Assembly: GCF_016863335.1 (NCBI RefSeq)
Contig: NZ_BOOR01000084.1
Coordinates: 1 to 41,317, forward strand
DNA: 41,317 nucleotides
From: Planotetraspora thailandica
GTDB taxonomy: Bacteria > Actinomycetota > Actinomycetes > Streptosporangiales > Streptosporangiaceae
Reading direction: 5' to 3'
Positions 6,966-15,606 of this stretch are shown here, piece after piece. Below the pieces are notes generated by a model, which searched no databases, was not told where the DNA came from, and worked only from the letters and a program-made list of their open reading frames with translations. Within the stretch, counting starts at the first letter, position 1, and each line of letters starts with the position of its first letter. The translations under genes were made by a program, and so were the position numbers.

Positions 6966-8225
6966 ATGAACGACCCCCGCAATCAGGACCCCGCGTTCCT
7001 CCGTGGCATGACCCAGCGCCGTCTCGGACGTCGTGATGCGTTCCGTCTCGCCGGCCTCTCCGCCGCCGGTCTCGCCCTCGCCGCCTGCGGCGTGCAGGGC
7101 AAGCGGGTGACCAAGCCGACCTCGTCCGCCCAGGCACAGTCGGCCGTCCAGCAGTACTGGTCCGGCAAGGCCAAGAACGGCCACGTCGACTTCGCCAACT
7201 GGCCGTACTACATGGATCCCAAGCACCCGCAGCTGAAGCAGTTCACCCAGCAGACCGGGATCACGGTCACCTACGACGAGGCCATCCAGGAGAACGCCTC
7301 CTGGTTCGCCAAGATCCAGCCGCTGCTCGCCGCCGGTCAGTCGATCAACTACGACCTGATGGTCGTCACCAACGGCATCCAGTTCACCGAGTTGGTCGAG
7401 CTCGGCTACCTGGCGCCGCTCGACCACAGCAAGCTGCCGAACTTCGCCGCCAACGCCGGCCCGCGCTACAAGAACGAGGCCTACGACCCGGGCAACGTCT
7501 ACAGCATCCCGTGGACGTCGGGCATGACCGGCATCGCCTACAACCCGAAGTACATCGACACGCCGCCCACCAGCTACGCCGCTCTGTGGGACCCCAAGTA
7601 CAAGGGCAAGGTCGGCATGATGGCCGACTCCCAGGAGATCGGCAACTTCGGGATGTTCCTGCTCGGCGTCGATCCGGAGAAGTCGACGCCGGCCGACTGG
7701 GAGAAGGCGGCGGCCAAGCTCAAGGAGCAGCGCGACGCCGGGATCGTGCGGAAGTACTACGACCAGGGGTACGTCGATCCCCTGGGCAAGGGCGACATCT
7801 GGCTCTGCCAGGCCTGGTCCGGCGACATCTTCCAGAAGAACATCTCCGAAGGCACCGACCTGAAGTTCGTGATCCCGGAGGAGGGGGCCACGATCTGGAC
7901 CGACAACATGATGATCCCGAAGACCGCGGCCAACCCCGTCGACGCGATCATGCTGATGGACTTCTTCTACGACCCGCAGATCGCCGCAGGTCTCGCCGAG
8001 TACATCAACTACGTCACGCCGGTGCCGGCGGCGCAGGCCATCATCAAGGCGGACGCGGCGAAGGCGAAGGGCGACGAGCAGAAGACGCTGGAAGAGGTGG
8101 CCGACAGCCCGCTGGTGTTCCCCTCCGAGGCCGACTACGCGAAGCTGCGGACCTACCGCACCTTCAAGAACACCGACGAGCAGAAGCAGTACGAGAACAT
8201 CTTCCAAGCGATCACCACCTCATGA
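6966..8225 (+). CDS. potD: Polyamine-binding lipoprotein, Tat-type signal
   Basis: A 419-aa extracytoplasmic solute-binding protein of the PotD/PotF family. The N-terminus carries twin arginines (GRRDAFRLAG, residues 21-30), a hydrophobic stretch and a lipobox LAAC with Cys41. It is thus probably exported folded by Tat and lipidated at Cys41. The mature part keeps the family pattern (VDFANWPYYMD, YDLMVVTNG, GYLAPLD, YSIPWTSGMTGIAYN, LWDPKYKGKV). It is preceded by potA (30 nt) and an AGGAG ribosome binding site. It captures putrescine, spermidine or a similar cation for PotBCA; which one cannot be decided from the sequence. Confidence 0.92.
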   Translation: MNDPRNQDPAFLRGMTQRRLGRRDAFRLAGLSAAGLALAACGVQGKRVTKPTSSAQAQSAVQQYWSGKAKNGHVDFANWPYYMDPKHPQLKQFTQQTGITVTYDEAIQENASWFAKIQPLLAAGQSINYDLMVVTNGIQFTELVELGYLAPLDHSKLPNFAANAGPRYKNEAYDPGNVYSIPWTSGMTGIAYNPKYIDTPPTSYAALWDPKYKGKVGMMADSQEIGNFGMFLLGVDPEKSTPADWEKAAAKLKEQRDAGIVRKYYDQGYVDPLGKGDIWLCQAWSGDIFQKNISEGTDLKFVIPEEGATIWTDNMMIPKTAANPVDAIMLMDFFYDPQIAAGLAEYINYVTPVPAAQAIIKADAAKAKGDEQKTLEEVADSPLVFPSEADYAKLRTYRTFKNTDEQKQYENIFQAITTS

Positions 8226-8263
8226 GCGCGTACGACATGCCATCGGCCGAGGAGGAGGCATGA
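8222..8263 (+). CDS. Possible 13-aa coupling peptide between potD and potB
   Basis: A 13-codon frame, MSAYDMPSAEEEA, begins with an ATG overlapping the potD stop (ATGA at 8222-8225). It ends with a TGA overlapping the potB ATG (ATGA at 8260-8263). Its GAG codons also form the GGAGGAGG ribosome binding site of potB. It could be a translational bridge that keeps ribosomes moving from potD to potB, or an accident of the ribosome-binding-site composition. Confidence 0.35.
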   Translation: MSAYDMPSAEEEA

Positions 8264-9123
8264 GGACGCTCAGGGCGCGGCTGACGCCGTACGCGCTGGT
8301 GCTCCCAGGCGGGCTCTGGCTGGCGATCTTCTTCGTGATCCCGACCCTGGTGATGCTGTCCCTGTCGTTGCAGTCGGGCAACGTGGTGGACGGCTTCGCC
8401 TTCACGTGGAACTGGCACAGCTACGTCGACGGGATCACCACCTACCACAACCAGATCGTCCGGTCCCTGCTGTACGGCCTGTCGGCGACGATCATCCAGA
8501 TCGTCATCGGCTTCCCGGTGGCGTACTGGATCGCCTTCAAGGGCGGCAGCCGCAAGTCGGTCTACCTCTTCCTGGTCCTGCTGCCGTTCCTCGTGTCGTT
8601 CGTGCTGCGGACGATCTCGTGGCAGTTCCTGCTGTCGGACAACGGCATCCTGCTCGGCCCCCTGAAGAGCCTCGGCGTGCTGCCGCAGGACTTCCACATC
8701 CTGGCCACGCCGTACGCCGTGATCGGCGGCCTGTCGTACAACTTCCTGCCGTTCATGATCCTGCCGATGTACGTGGCGCTTGAGCGGATCGATCCCCGGC
8801 TGCTCGAGGCGGCGCAGGACCTCTACGCCAGCAAGGTGCAGACCTTCCTTCGCGTGGTGCTGCCCCTGTCGTTGCCCGGGGTGTTCGCCGGAGTGCTGAT
8901 GACGTTCGTGCCGGCGAGTTCCGACTACGTGAACTCCTCCGTGCTGGGCGGCACCAACACGACGATGATCGGCAACGTCATCCAGAACCAGTTCCTGGTC
9001 AACCAGGACTATCCCGTCGCGTCGGCCCTGTCGTTCACCCTGATGGCGTTGCTGCTCGTCGGCATCTTCGTCTACGCGAGGGCGCTCGGCACCGAGGACG
9101 TGCTGGAGGTGGCCGCGCGATGA
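8260..9123 (+). CDS. potB: Polyamine ABC transporter permease, PotB type
   Basis: A 287-aa inner-membrane permease with about six transmembrane helices: near residues 8-35, 68-92, 98-120, 148-170, 205-225 and 255-278. The EAA loop is recognisable as LEAAQDLYASKVQTFLRVVLPLSLPG (quoted in part: LLEAAQDLYA...VLPLSLPG), which contacts PotA. PotB and PotC form the heterodimeric channel. The start at 8260 has a strong GAGGAGG ribosome binding site immediately upstream, and the 3' end overlaps potC by ATGA. Specificity rests with PotD. Confidence 0.92.
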   Translation: MRTLRARLTPYALVLPGGLWLAIFFVIPTLVMLSLSLQSGNVVDGFAFTWNWHSYVDGITTYHNQIVRSLLYGLSATIIQIVIGFPVAYWIAFKGGSRKSVYLFLVLLPFLVSFVLRTISWQFLLSDNGILLGPLKSLGVLPQDFHILATPYAVIGGLSYNFLPFMILPMYVALERIDPRLLEAAQDLYASKVQTFLRVVLPLSLPGVFAGVLMTFVPASSDYVNSSVLGGTNTTMIGNVIQNQFLVNQDYPVASALSFTLMALLLVGIFVYARALGTEDVLEVAAR

Positions 9124-9911
9124 ACCGTGGGCTGTTCAGGGGGCGCGGCCTCCAGATCTACACCTGGCTGGTGATCGCCTGGCTGGTGGTCCCGATCGCC
9201 GTCATGATCCTCTTCGGGTTCAACGACACCAAGGGCCGGTTCAACACCGTCTGGCAGGGCTTCACCTTCAAGTGGTACGGCAGGCTCTTCGAGATCGACG
9301 CCCTCACCCAGGCTCTGATCAACTCCCTTGTCATCGCGGTGTTGACGATGGTGATCGCCGGCGCGCTCGGCTCGCTCATCGGGCTGGCGCTCGGCCGCTA
9401 CCGTTTCCGCGGGTCGGGCTCGTTGAACCTCGTGATGTTCGCCGCCATCTCGTGCGCCGAGATCGTGATGGGCGCGTCCCTGCTGTCGTTCTTCGTCACG
9501 CTGGCGGTTCCGCTCGGATTCTGGACGATCGTCATCTCGCACGTCATGTTCTCGATCTCGTTCGTGGCCGTCACGGTGCGGGCCCGGGTGATGACGCTCG
9601 ACTCCTCGCTTGAGGAGGCGGCGCGCGACCTGGGAGCGGGGCCGTGGGCGACGTTCCGGCTGGTGACGCTGCCCATGATCTTCCCGGGCGTGCTGGCGGG
9701 CTCGATGCTGGCGTTCGCATTGTCGATCGACGACTTCGTCATCACGAACTTCAACGCGGGCGGCACCGTGACGTTCCCGCTGTGGATCTGGGGCGTCACC
9801 CGCGTCGGCATCCCGCCGCAGGTCAACGTCATGGGCACGATCATCTTCGTGGTCGGCCTGCTCATCGCCGTCAGCAACATCGTCGTTTCACGCCGCCGCC
9901 GCAACGCCTAG
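9120..9911 (+). CDS. potC: Polyamine ABC transporter permease, PotC type
   Basis: A 263-aa permease with six predicted transmembrane helices. The EAA loop is LEEAARDLGAGPWATFRLVT followed by LPMIFPG (around residues 160-185). The segment SIDDFVITNFNAG is highly typical of PotC. The start overlaps the potB stop (ATGA), which enforces balanced synthesis of the channel partners. The next gene, an FAD oxidase, follows after about 22 nt, so uptake and the first catabolic step are encoded together. Confidence 0.92.
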   Translation: MNRGLFRGRGLQIYTWLVIAWLVVPIAVMILFGFNDTKGRFNTVWQGFTFKWYGRLFEIDALTQALINSLVIAVLTMVIAGALGSLIGLALGRYRFRGSGSLNLVMFAAISCAEIVMGASLLSFFVTLAVPLGFWTIVISHVMFSISFVAVTVRARVMTLDSSLEEAARDLGAGPWATFRLVTLPMIFPGVLAGSMLAFALSIDDFVITNFNAGGTVTFPLWIWGVTRVGIPPQVNVMGTIIFVVGLLIAVSNIVVSRRRRNA

Positions 9912-9933
9912 CAATACCGGGGAAGTGGGATGT

Positions 9934-11328
9934 GTGGATCCGCTGAAGGCTCTCGCTGACGCGGAGCGCAAGCCGTACTGGCTGGATCGGGCGATCGCGC
10001 CCGAACCGCTTCCCCGGCTGGTCGGCCAGGTCACCGCGGACCTGGCCGTCGTCGGGGGCGGGTTCTCGGGATTGTGGACCGCGCTCATGGCCAAGGAGCG
10101 CGACCCGTCGCTCGACGTCGTCCTGCTGGAGGCCCGCGAGATCGGGTGGGCCGCCTCGGGTCGCAACGGCGGATTCTGCGCGGCCAGCATCACCCACGGC
10201 CTGGGCAACGGGCTGGAGCGCTGGCCCGGGGAGATCGCCGCCCTGGAGCGCATGGGCAGGGAGAACCTCGACGGGATCGAGGCGTCGCTCGCCCGCCACG
10301 GGATCGACTGCTCCTTCGAGCGGACCGGCGAGATGCGCGTCGCCACTCGCGAGTGGCAGCTCGCCGGGCTCGACGAGGAGGCCGAGGCGGCCGCGTCGCT
10401 CGGCCGGAGCCTGGAGCGGCTCGACCGCGAGCAGGTGCGGGCCGAGGTCGACTCCCCGACCTACCTGGGCGGCCTGTGGGACCGCGACGGCGTGGCCATG
10501 GTCGATCCCGCCCGGCTGGCCTGGGGGCTCCGGGACGCCTGCGAACGGCTCGGCGTGCGGATCTTCGAGCGCACCCCGGTCAGGTCGCTCGGGGACGGCG
10601 GCGCCTTCCTCCACCTGGACACGCCGCTCGGCAAAGTGCGGGCGTCCCAGGTCGCGCTGGGCACGGGCGCGTTCCCCCCGCTGCTCGGCCGCCTGCGGCA
10701 CTTCCTGGTGCCGGTCTACGACTACGCGCTCATGACCGAGCCGGTGCCGAAGGACCTGCTGGCCGAGGTCGGCTGGCGCAACCGGCAGGGCTTCGGCGAC
10801 TCGGCCAACCAGTTCCACTACTACCGGCTGACCGACGACGACCGCATCCTGTGGGGCGGCTACGACGCCGTCTACCACAACGGCGGCAGGGTAAGGCCTG
10901 AATACGAGCAGCGCGACGCGACGTTCGAGATGCTCGCCGCGCACTTCTACGAGACGTTCCCGCAGCTCGACAAGGTCGCCTTCACCCATCGCTGGGGCGG
11001 CGTCATCGACACCTGCAGCAGGTTCAGCGTGTTCTTCGGCACGGCGTACGGCTCCCGCCTCGCCTACGCGGCCGGATACACGGGGCTGGGGGTAGGGGCC
11101 ACCCGTTTCGGCGCCAACGTGATGCTCGACCTGCTCGCGGGGGAGCAGACCGAGCGGACCGAGCTGAGCATGGTGCGTCGCAAGCCGCTGCCGTTCCCGC
11201 CGGAGCCGCTCAGGTCGGGCGTCGTGCAGCTCACCCGCTGGTCGCTCGCGCGCGCCGACGCCGACGACGGCCGCCGCAACGCCTGGTTGCGCCTGCTCGA
11301 CGCGATGGGTCTCGGCTTCGACTCCTAA
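9934..11328 (+). CDS. FAD-dependent amine oxidase, PuuB/DadA family
   Basis: A 464-aa flavoprotein of the DAO family. The N-terminal dinucleotide-binding motif is VVGGGFSGLWTAL (about residues 30-42), and the ARE-GWAASGRNGGF segment typical of gamma-glutamylputrescine oxidase-like enzymes follows. In the last third, GRVRPEYE and YTGLGVGATRFGAN match the family's C-terminal FAD-contact region. As last gene of the patD-potADBC operon it probably oxidises putrescine, a glutamylated form or a related amine to the aldehyde that PatD then oxidises. No glutamate-putrescine ligase is encoded here, so a direct amine oxidation is as likely as the Puu route. The start is ambiguous: GTG 9934 (8 nt after GGGGAAG) is preferred over GTG 9925. 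Confidence 0.88.
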   Translation: MDPLKALADAERKPYWLDRAIAPEPLPRLVGQVTADLAVVGGGFSGLWTALMAKERDPSLDVVLLEAREIGWAASGRNGGFCAASITHGLGNGLERWPGEIAALERMGRENLDGIEASLARHGIDCSFERTGEMRVATREWQLAGLDEEAEAAASLGRSLERLDREQVRAEVDSPTYLGGLWDRDGVAMVDPARLAWGLRDACERLGVRIFERTPVRSLGDGGAFLHLDTPLGKVRASQVALGTGAFPPLLGRLRHFLVPVYDYALMTEPVPKDLLAEVGWRNRQGFGDSANQFHYYRLTDDDRILWGGYDAVYHNGGRVRPEYEQRDATFEMLAAHFYETFPQLDKVAFTHRWGGVIDTCSRFSVFFGTAYGSRLAYAAGYTGLGVGATRFGANVMLDLLAGEQTERTELSMVRRKPLPFPPEPLRSGVVQLTRWSLARADADDGRRNAWLRLLDAMGLGFDS

Positions 11329-12731
11329 GTCCGGCGCAGCCGCGCGGCCAGAGTCGTGACGCCCAGCGCGGCGGCGAGGCAGGCCACAGGGATCGCGGGC
11401 AGCATGTAGCGGTGGTCGAAGTCCAGTGCGGCGACGGGCGCGACGAGCAGGAACACGGCCGTCATCCACGGCAGCGGCACCGCCCGTCGCCGGCCGATCG
11501 AGCCGAGGCCGCCCAGCAGCAGGATGATCCCGAACAGCGGGCCGTGCAGCACGGCGGGATATTCATAGGTGGAAAGCACGCTTCCGTAAGGCTCGACGGA
11601 GGACATCCCGCGGATGTCGCCGTCATACTCCCCGCGTACCTTGTCGATCAGCGGAAAGGCCGGCAGCGGCCACGAACCGTGGGGGAACGTCAGCGCGGGC
11701 GAGACACGCAGCGGGTGGCGTACCGGGGTCCACGCGAAGGCGAGCGAGGTGTCGTGGACGACCGCGCCGAGGTAGTCCAGCGGTTGCGCGGCGATGGCGC
11801 GCAGGGCGAAGGAGCGGGCCAGGTCGTTGTGGGAGAAGCGGTCGCCCGGCAACCGATTCAGTGAGGCGCCCGCGGCCCACACGTACTCCGAGGCGGCGTC
11901 GACCACGGTTCCGTTAGGGCAGAGCTTCGACTCCTCGGCGGGCGGCTTGATCACCGAGCAGTCGGCGAACGTCATCGTGCGAGCCCACAGCGCCACACCG
12001 TCAGAACCACTGAGCGCGAACCTCCCGTGATACGCCTGATACCAGCTCGCGTAGCCGACGAGAGGCAGCAGGCCCGCTACGGCCAGCGCGATCACCTGCC
12101 GACGGCCGGCCCGCCGGACGATCAGGTGGATCAGGACGAGGCCCAGCAACGGCACCGCGACCGTCCGGGTGAGCCCGGCCAGCGCCAGCAGCAGGCCGAC
12201 TACGGCACAGGCGCGCACCGACGGCCTGGTCCGCCACAACAGGACGGTCAGCGCGGCCACGACGAGGAAGATGACCTGGGTGTCGGACAGCACGGAGTGT
12301 TCCAGCCGGAGGAACGCCGGGTCGAACAGTACGGGCAGGGTGGCAAGCGTCGCCCCCCACCCGGGAAGCGACCTGCGGCGCAGCACCAGATAGATCATCG
12401 AGGCCATGCCGAGCCCGATGACGTGCTGCACCCCCGCCACCAGTTCGACACTGTGGAACGGCAGGAGCAGTCGCAGGAAGAAGGAGTACCCGGCAGGGTG
12501 GAACGCCCCGGAGGGCTGGAGGTGGACGGCGGTGTCCAGGTAGGTGAAGGAGTCGTACCAGTAGAGCTGCGCGGTGTCGTAGCCCAGCATGACGAGACCG
12601 CGGAGCGCCGCCCCGAGGACGATCACGAGGGCGAAGACCCCGTGGCCGGTGGCGAAGAACCGGCGGAAGAAGGACGGCCTGCCCTGGTTCACGGTGTGGG
12701 CGGCCGGGGCGCCGGCAGTGGAGACGAGCAT
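11325..12731 (-). CDS. GT-C type multi-pass membrane glycosyltransferase-like protein
   Basis: A 468-aa polytopic membrane protein with about 10-12 hydrophobic segments. An early extracytoplasmic loop (YWYDSFTYLDTAVHL, about residues 58-72) carries acidic residues, as in the GT39/GT83-like GT-C glycosyltransferases that use polyprenyl-phosphate sugars. The later HSVLSDTQVIFL also resembles this fold. Specific donor and acceptor cannot be assigned. It is convergent with the FAD oxidase (4-nt overlap of the 3' ends) and divergent from a two-component system, which may regulate it. Function in cell-envelope glycan or protein glycosylation is inferred. Confidence 0.7.
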   Translation of the reverse strand: MLVSTAGAPAAHTVNQGRPSFFRRFFATGHGVFALVIVLGAALRGLVMLGYDTAQLYWYDSFTYLDTAVHLQPSGAFHPAGYSFFLRLLLPFHSVELVAGVQHVIGLGMASMIYLVLRRRSLPGWGATLATLPVLFDPAFLRLEHSVLSDTQVIFLVVAALTVLLWRTRPSVRACAVVGLLLALAGLTRTVAVPLLGLVLIHLIVRRAGRRQVIALAVAGLLPLVGYASWYQAYHGRFALSGSDGVALWARTMTFADCSVIKPPAEESKLCPNGTVVDAASEYVWAAGASLNRLPGDRFSHNDLARSFALRAIAAQPLDYLGAVVHDTSLAFAWTPVRHPLRVSPALTFPHGSWPLPAFPLIDKVRGEYDGDIRGMSSVEPYGSVLSTYEYPAVLHGPLFGIILLLGGLGSIGRRRAVPLPWMTAVFLLVAPVAALDFDHRYMLPAIPVACLAAALGVTTLAARLRRT

Positions 12732-12827
12732 GGTCGAGCCCCCGATCGGGTTGCCGGGTGGTTCCCGGCGCGGTGAGGGCAGTCCAGCGAGTGTTCGATA
12801 ACTTCGGTGTGGCCAAATCTGGTTATG

Positions 12828-12842
12828 GCGGCGTTACGCCGC
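12828..12842. promoter_or_regulatory. Perfect 6-bp inverted repeat upstream of response regulator
   Basis: GCGGCG (12828-12833), centre TTA, CGCCGC (12837-12842). It lies in the divergent gap between the membrane glycosyltransferase and the response regulator, 41 nt before the latter's start. It could be an operator or a leader hairpin. Confidence 0.4.
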
Positions 12843-12883
12843 TTTCTGGCACGCTGGCGGGATCCGAAGATCAAGGAGCTGCC

Positions 12884-13540
12884 GTGCGGGTACTGGTCGC
12901 CGAGGACGAGCGCATGCTCGCCGACTCGATCGGCGAGGGGTTGCGTGGCGAGGCCCTCGCGGTCGACATCGCCTACGACGGCGAGTCGGCACTGGAACGG
13001 CTTCACGTCCACGACTACGACGTGCTCATCCTGGACAGGGATCTGCCGGGTGTGCACGGTGACGACGTGTGCAGGGCCCTGGTCGCCGGCGGTGCGCTGG
13101 TACGCGTCATCATGCTCACCGCGTCCGGCGACGTACGCTCCCGGGTGGAGGGCCTGTCCCTCGGCGCCGACGACTACCTCCCCAAACCGTTCGCGTTCGA
13201 GGAACTCCTCGCCCGCGTCCACGCGCTGGGCCGCCGGGCACGGCCCGCCGACCCGCCGATGCTGGAACGGGCAGGCATCCGCCTGGATTGGGCGCACCGC
13301 CAGGTGTTCCGGGACGGCCGCTACGTCCCGCTCGCCCGCAAGGAGTTCGGCGTGCTGGCCGAGTTGCTGCGCGCCGGCGGGGCGGTGGTCTCCGCCGAGA
13401 CGCTGCTGGAAAAGGTGTGGGACGAGCACACCGACCCGTTCACCAACACCGTGAGGACGACGATGGTGAAACTACGGCGCAAGATCGGCGAGCCGGCGGT
13501 CATCGAGACCGTCACCGGGGCGGGGTACCGCATCCCATGA
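12884..13540 (+). CDS. OmpR/PhoB-family response regulator
   Basis: A 218-aa two-component response regulator. The receiver domain (residues 1-115) has the acidic pair in VAEDERM, phospho-acceptor Asp51 in LILDRDLPG, the Thr switch in MLTASGD and Lys101 in YLPKPF. A winged-helix effector domain (about 125-218, RKEFGVLAELLRAGG, VWDEHTDPFTNTVRT) binds DNA. Start at GTG 12884, 8 nt after AAGGAG; frames opening further upstream lack homology. It overlaps the histidine kinase gene by ATGA, so the two are cognate. The target is unknown; the divergent membrane glycosyltransferase is the nearest candidate. Confidence 0.95.
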   Translation: MRVLVAEDERMLADSIGEGLRGEALAVDIAYDGESALERLHVHDYDVLILDRDLPGVHGDDVCRALVAGGALVRVIMLTASGDVRSRVEGLSLGADDYLPKPFAFEELLARVHALGRRARPADPPMLERAGIRLDWAHRQVFRDGRYVPLARKEFGVLAELLRAGGAVVSAETLLEKVWDEHTDPFTNTVRTTMVKLRRKIGEPAVIETVTGAGYRIP

Positions 13541-14706
13541 AGACGAGCGTGCGGTTACGCTTCGCCCTCGCCTGCGGCGCGGTGTTCGTCCTCGGCGGCG
13601 CCGTGCTGCTGGTCGCGGTCTCCTTCGTCGTACGGCAGAGCCTGGAACCCCGTGACGGGCTGCGCCAGCCCGAGTACATCGTCGTCGCGAGCACGAGGTT
13701 CTATGCCACGGGCGACACGGTGGCGAACGATCCGTACTACGTGGCCCAGCAGCGGGTCGCGCAGGTCAGGCGGATCTACCAGCGCGACACCATCAAGAAC
13801 GTGCTCACCGTGGGTGGCATCGGACTCCTGGCGGCCGGCGGGCTCGTCACCGCGGTCGGCTGGCGGGCCGCCGGGTGGGTGATCCGCCCGGTCAGATCGG
13901 TGACCGAACGTGCGCGTAGCATCGCGCATAGCCATGACCTCGCCGAGCGTATCGCCCACAATGGACCGCAGGACGAGATCAAGGAGCTCGCCGACATCGT
14001 CGACGGCATCCTCGGCCGTCTGGCCCGCTCGTACGACGGTCAGCGGCGCTTCGTCGCCAACGCCTCCCACGAGTTGCGCACGCCGCTCACCATCAACCGC
14101 ACCCTCGTGGACGTGGCGGTCCGGCGGCCCGACGCGACCGAGGACGTCAAGCGCCTCGGCGAGTCGCTTCTCGTGGTCAACACCAGGCACGAGCGGCTGA
14201 TCGACGCGCTGCTCGCCCTGTCGGAAGGGCAGCGAACGGTCCTCGACCGACGCCCCTTCGACCTCTCCGACGTGGTCGAGCATGTGCTGGACCTGGCGGC
14301 CAAGGAAGCCGCGGATCGCGAGGTCACCATTCACCGACTGCTGGACCCCGCACCGACCGCCGGTGAGGCGGTGCTGGTCGAACGGCTCGCGCAGAATCTC
14401 GTGGAGAACGCCATACGGCACAACCACCCCGGCGGCGAGATGTGGGTGTCCACGCGGCAGCGGGCCGACCGGGTGGAACTGGTGGTGGCCAACACCGGGC
14501 TCCCCGTTCCTCCCTATGAGATCGAGACGATCTTCGAGCCGTTCCGGCGGCTGCACGGCGACCGGCTGCGCTCTGACCGCGGCAGCGGCCTCGGGCTGTC
14601 GATCGTCAGGGTCGTGACGGAGGCCCACGACGGCACCGTGACCGCCAGTCCTCGTGAGGAGGGCGGCCTCACCATCGCCGTCGAGTTGCCGCGCGAGCAA
14701 ACGTGA
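13537..14706 (+). CDS. Sensor histidine kinase
   Basis: A 389-aa membrane sensor kinase. TM1 lies at about residues 8-30 (FALACGAVFVLGGAVLLVAV), a short extracytoplasmic loop of about 55 residues follows, TM2 is near 88-108, and a HAMP domain follows. The dimerisation/phospho-acceptor domain has His178 in ANASHELRTPL, and the HATPase domain has the N-box NLVENAIRHNHPGG and the G-box GSGLGLSIVRVV. The start overlaps the response regulator stop. The small sensor loop suggests detection of a membrane-proximal or small-molecule signal. An imperfect hairpin (14697-14716) follows. Confidence 0.95.
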   Translation: MKTSVRLRFALACGAVFVLGGAVLLVAVSFVVRQSLEPRDGLRQPEYIVVASTRFYATGDTVANDPYYVAQQRVAQVRRIYQRDTIKNVLTVGGIGLLAAGGLVTAVGWRAAGWVIRPVRSVTERARSIAHSHDLAERIAHNGPQDEIKELADIVDGILGRLARSYDGQRRFVANASHELRTPLTINRTLVDVAVRRPDATEDVKRLGESLLVVNTRHERLIDALLALSEGQRTVLDRRPFDLSDVVEHVLDLAAKEAADREVTIHRLLDPAPTAGEAVLVERLAQNLVENAIRHNHPGGEMWVSTRQRADRVELVVANTGLPVPPYEIETIFEPFRRLHGDRLRSDRGSGLGLSIVRVVTEAHDGTVTASPREEGGLTIAVELPREQT

Positions 14707-14716
14707 GGCGGTTTGC
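14697..14716 (+). terminator. Stem-loop at the end of the two-component operon
   Basis: GCAAAC (14697-14702) pairs with GTTTGC (14711-14716) over an 8-nt loop and spans the kinase stop codon. It sits in the 21-nt gap before the convergent phosphotriesterase-like gene. The stem is short and no T-run follows, so termination activity is uncertain. Confidence 0.35.
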
Positions 14717-14727
14717 TGTCGGGCTTA

Positions 14728-15600
14728 CTATCCCGCCAGCCAGCGCAGCGGGTTGTCGTGCGTGATGAGCCGCAGGGTGTCCTCGTCCACCTTTGCCTCG
14801 CGGAGCGCGGGCAGCAGCACCCCGAACAGCCTGCCGTACCCCTGCCCGCCGTATCCGGCGAGGTGGTCCCTGCGGGAGACGCCGCTGCTGAGCAGCACGC
14901 GCTCGGCGTGGCCGGCGTCGAGGAGGGCGAGCACGTGCTCGGGGTCGTCGGCGTCCACGTAGGCGCCCGTCTCCGCGATCTTGCGCTGGGCAGGGGCGTC
15001 GCCCGCGCGCACGGCCAGCCGCCGGGGCGGCACGCCGTGCGACAGGAGCGTCTCCAGCGCCGCGAGGCCCTCCGTCGCGACCGGCAGGTCGGTGCGCACG
15101 CAGGCGCGGGCGCACGCGGTCAGCGCGCGCTCCTCGGCGGGCGTGGGCGTCTCGCCCCAGGCGGCGGCCACGATGAGGCCGGGCCGTGATCCCGTGCCGT
15201 CGAGCCCGGTGCCGATCTCGTGGAGGAGGTCGGCGGTCAGGTCGTCCACCCCGTGCTCTCGGATCGCGGCCCCGGAGAAGGGCTCGGGGGCGAAGCCCGT
15301 CGAGGCCACCACGGCGAGCCTGCCGCCCGTCGCCATGCGGGCGAGGGCGGCGGGGTCGCGGGCCATGCCGGCGCAGGTGTGCTCGACGACCAGGCTCAGG
15401 GCGTGATCGGACGCGAGCCGCCTGAGCTCGTCGACGACGTATCGCTCCTCATCGAGCCAGCGGTGCGGGTCGGAGTCGACGCCGACGCCCCATCGGGTGT
15501 CGGTACGCAGATGCTCGTGGGGAAGCACCGGCCCCTCGATCTCAGAGACGGGTATCGCGCCCGAGACGGTCTGGATACGAGGGAAATATGCGCCGGACAT
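14728..15600 (-). CDS. Phosphotriesterase-family protein lacking most metal ligands
   Basis: A 290-aa TIM-barrel protein that aligns along its length with phosphotriesterase homology proteins (PHP). Only the first metal pair is present, His28 and His30 in LPHEHL. Compared with the E. coli PHP pattern from memory, the bridging residue is replaced by Ala145 in GLIVAAAWG. The THT histidine is replaced by Glu177 in PVATEGLA, the GHCD histidine by Ala199 in AVRAGDAP, and the catalytic Asp of LSMD by Gly240 in LLSSGVSRRDHL. The rest of the fold, including SRRDHL and the C-terminal HDNPLRWLAG, is well kept. It therefore looks like a structurally intact but catalytically changed member. An upstream -10-like TAATGT 6 nt before ATG suggests a leaderless transcript. 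The role is unknown. Confidence 0.85.
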   Translation of the reverse strand: MSGAYFPRIQTVSGAIPVSEIEGPVLPHEHLRTDTRWGVGVDSDPHRWLDEERYVVDELRRLASDHALSLVVEHTCAGMARDPAALARMATGGRLAVVASTGFAPEPFSGAAIREHGVDDLTADLLHEIGTGLDGTGSRPGLIVAAAWGETPTPAEERALTACARACVRTDLPVATEGLAALETLLSHGVPPRRLAVRAGDAPAQRKIAETGAYVDADDPEHVLALLDAGHAERVLLSSGVSRRDHLAGYGGQGYGRLFGVLLPALREAKVDEDTLRLITHDNPLRWLAG

Positions 15601-15606
15601 GAACGG

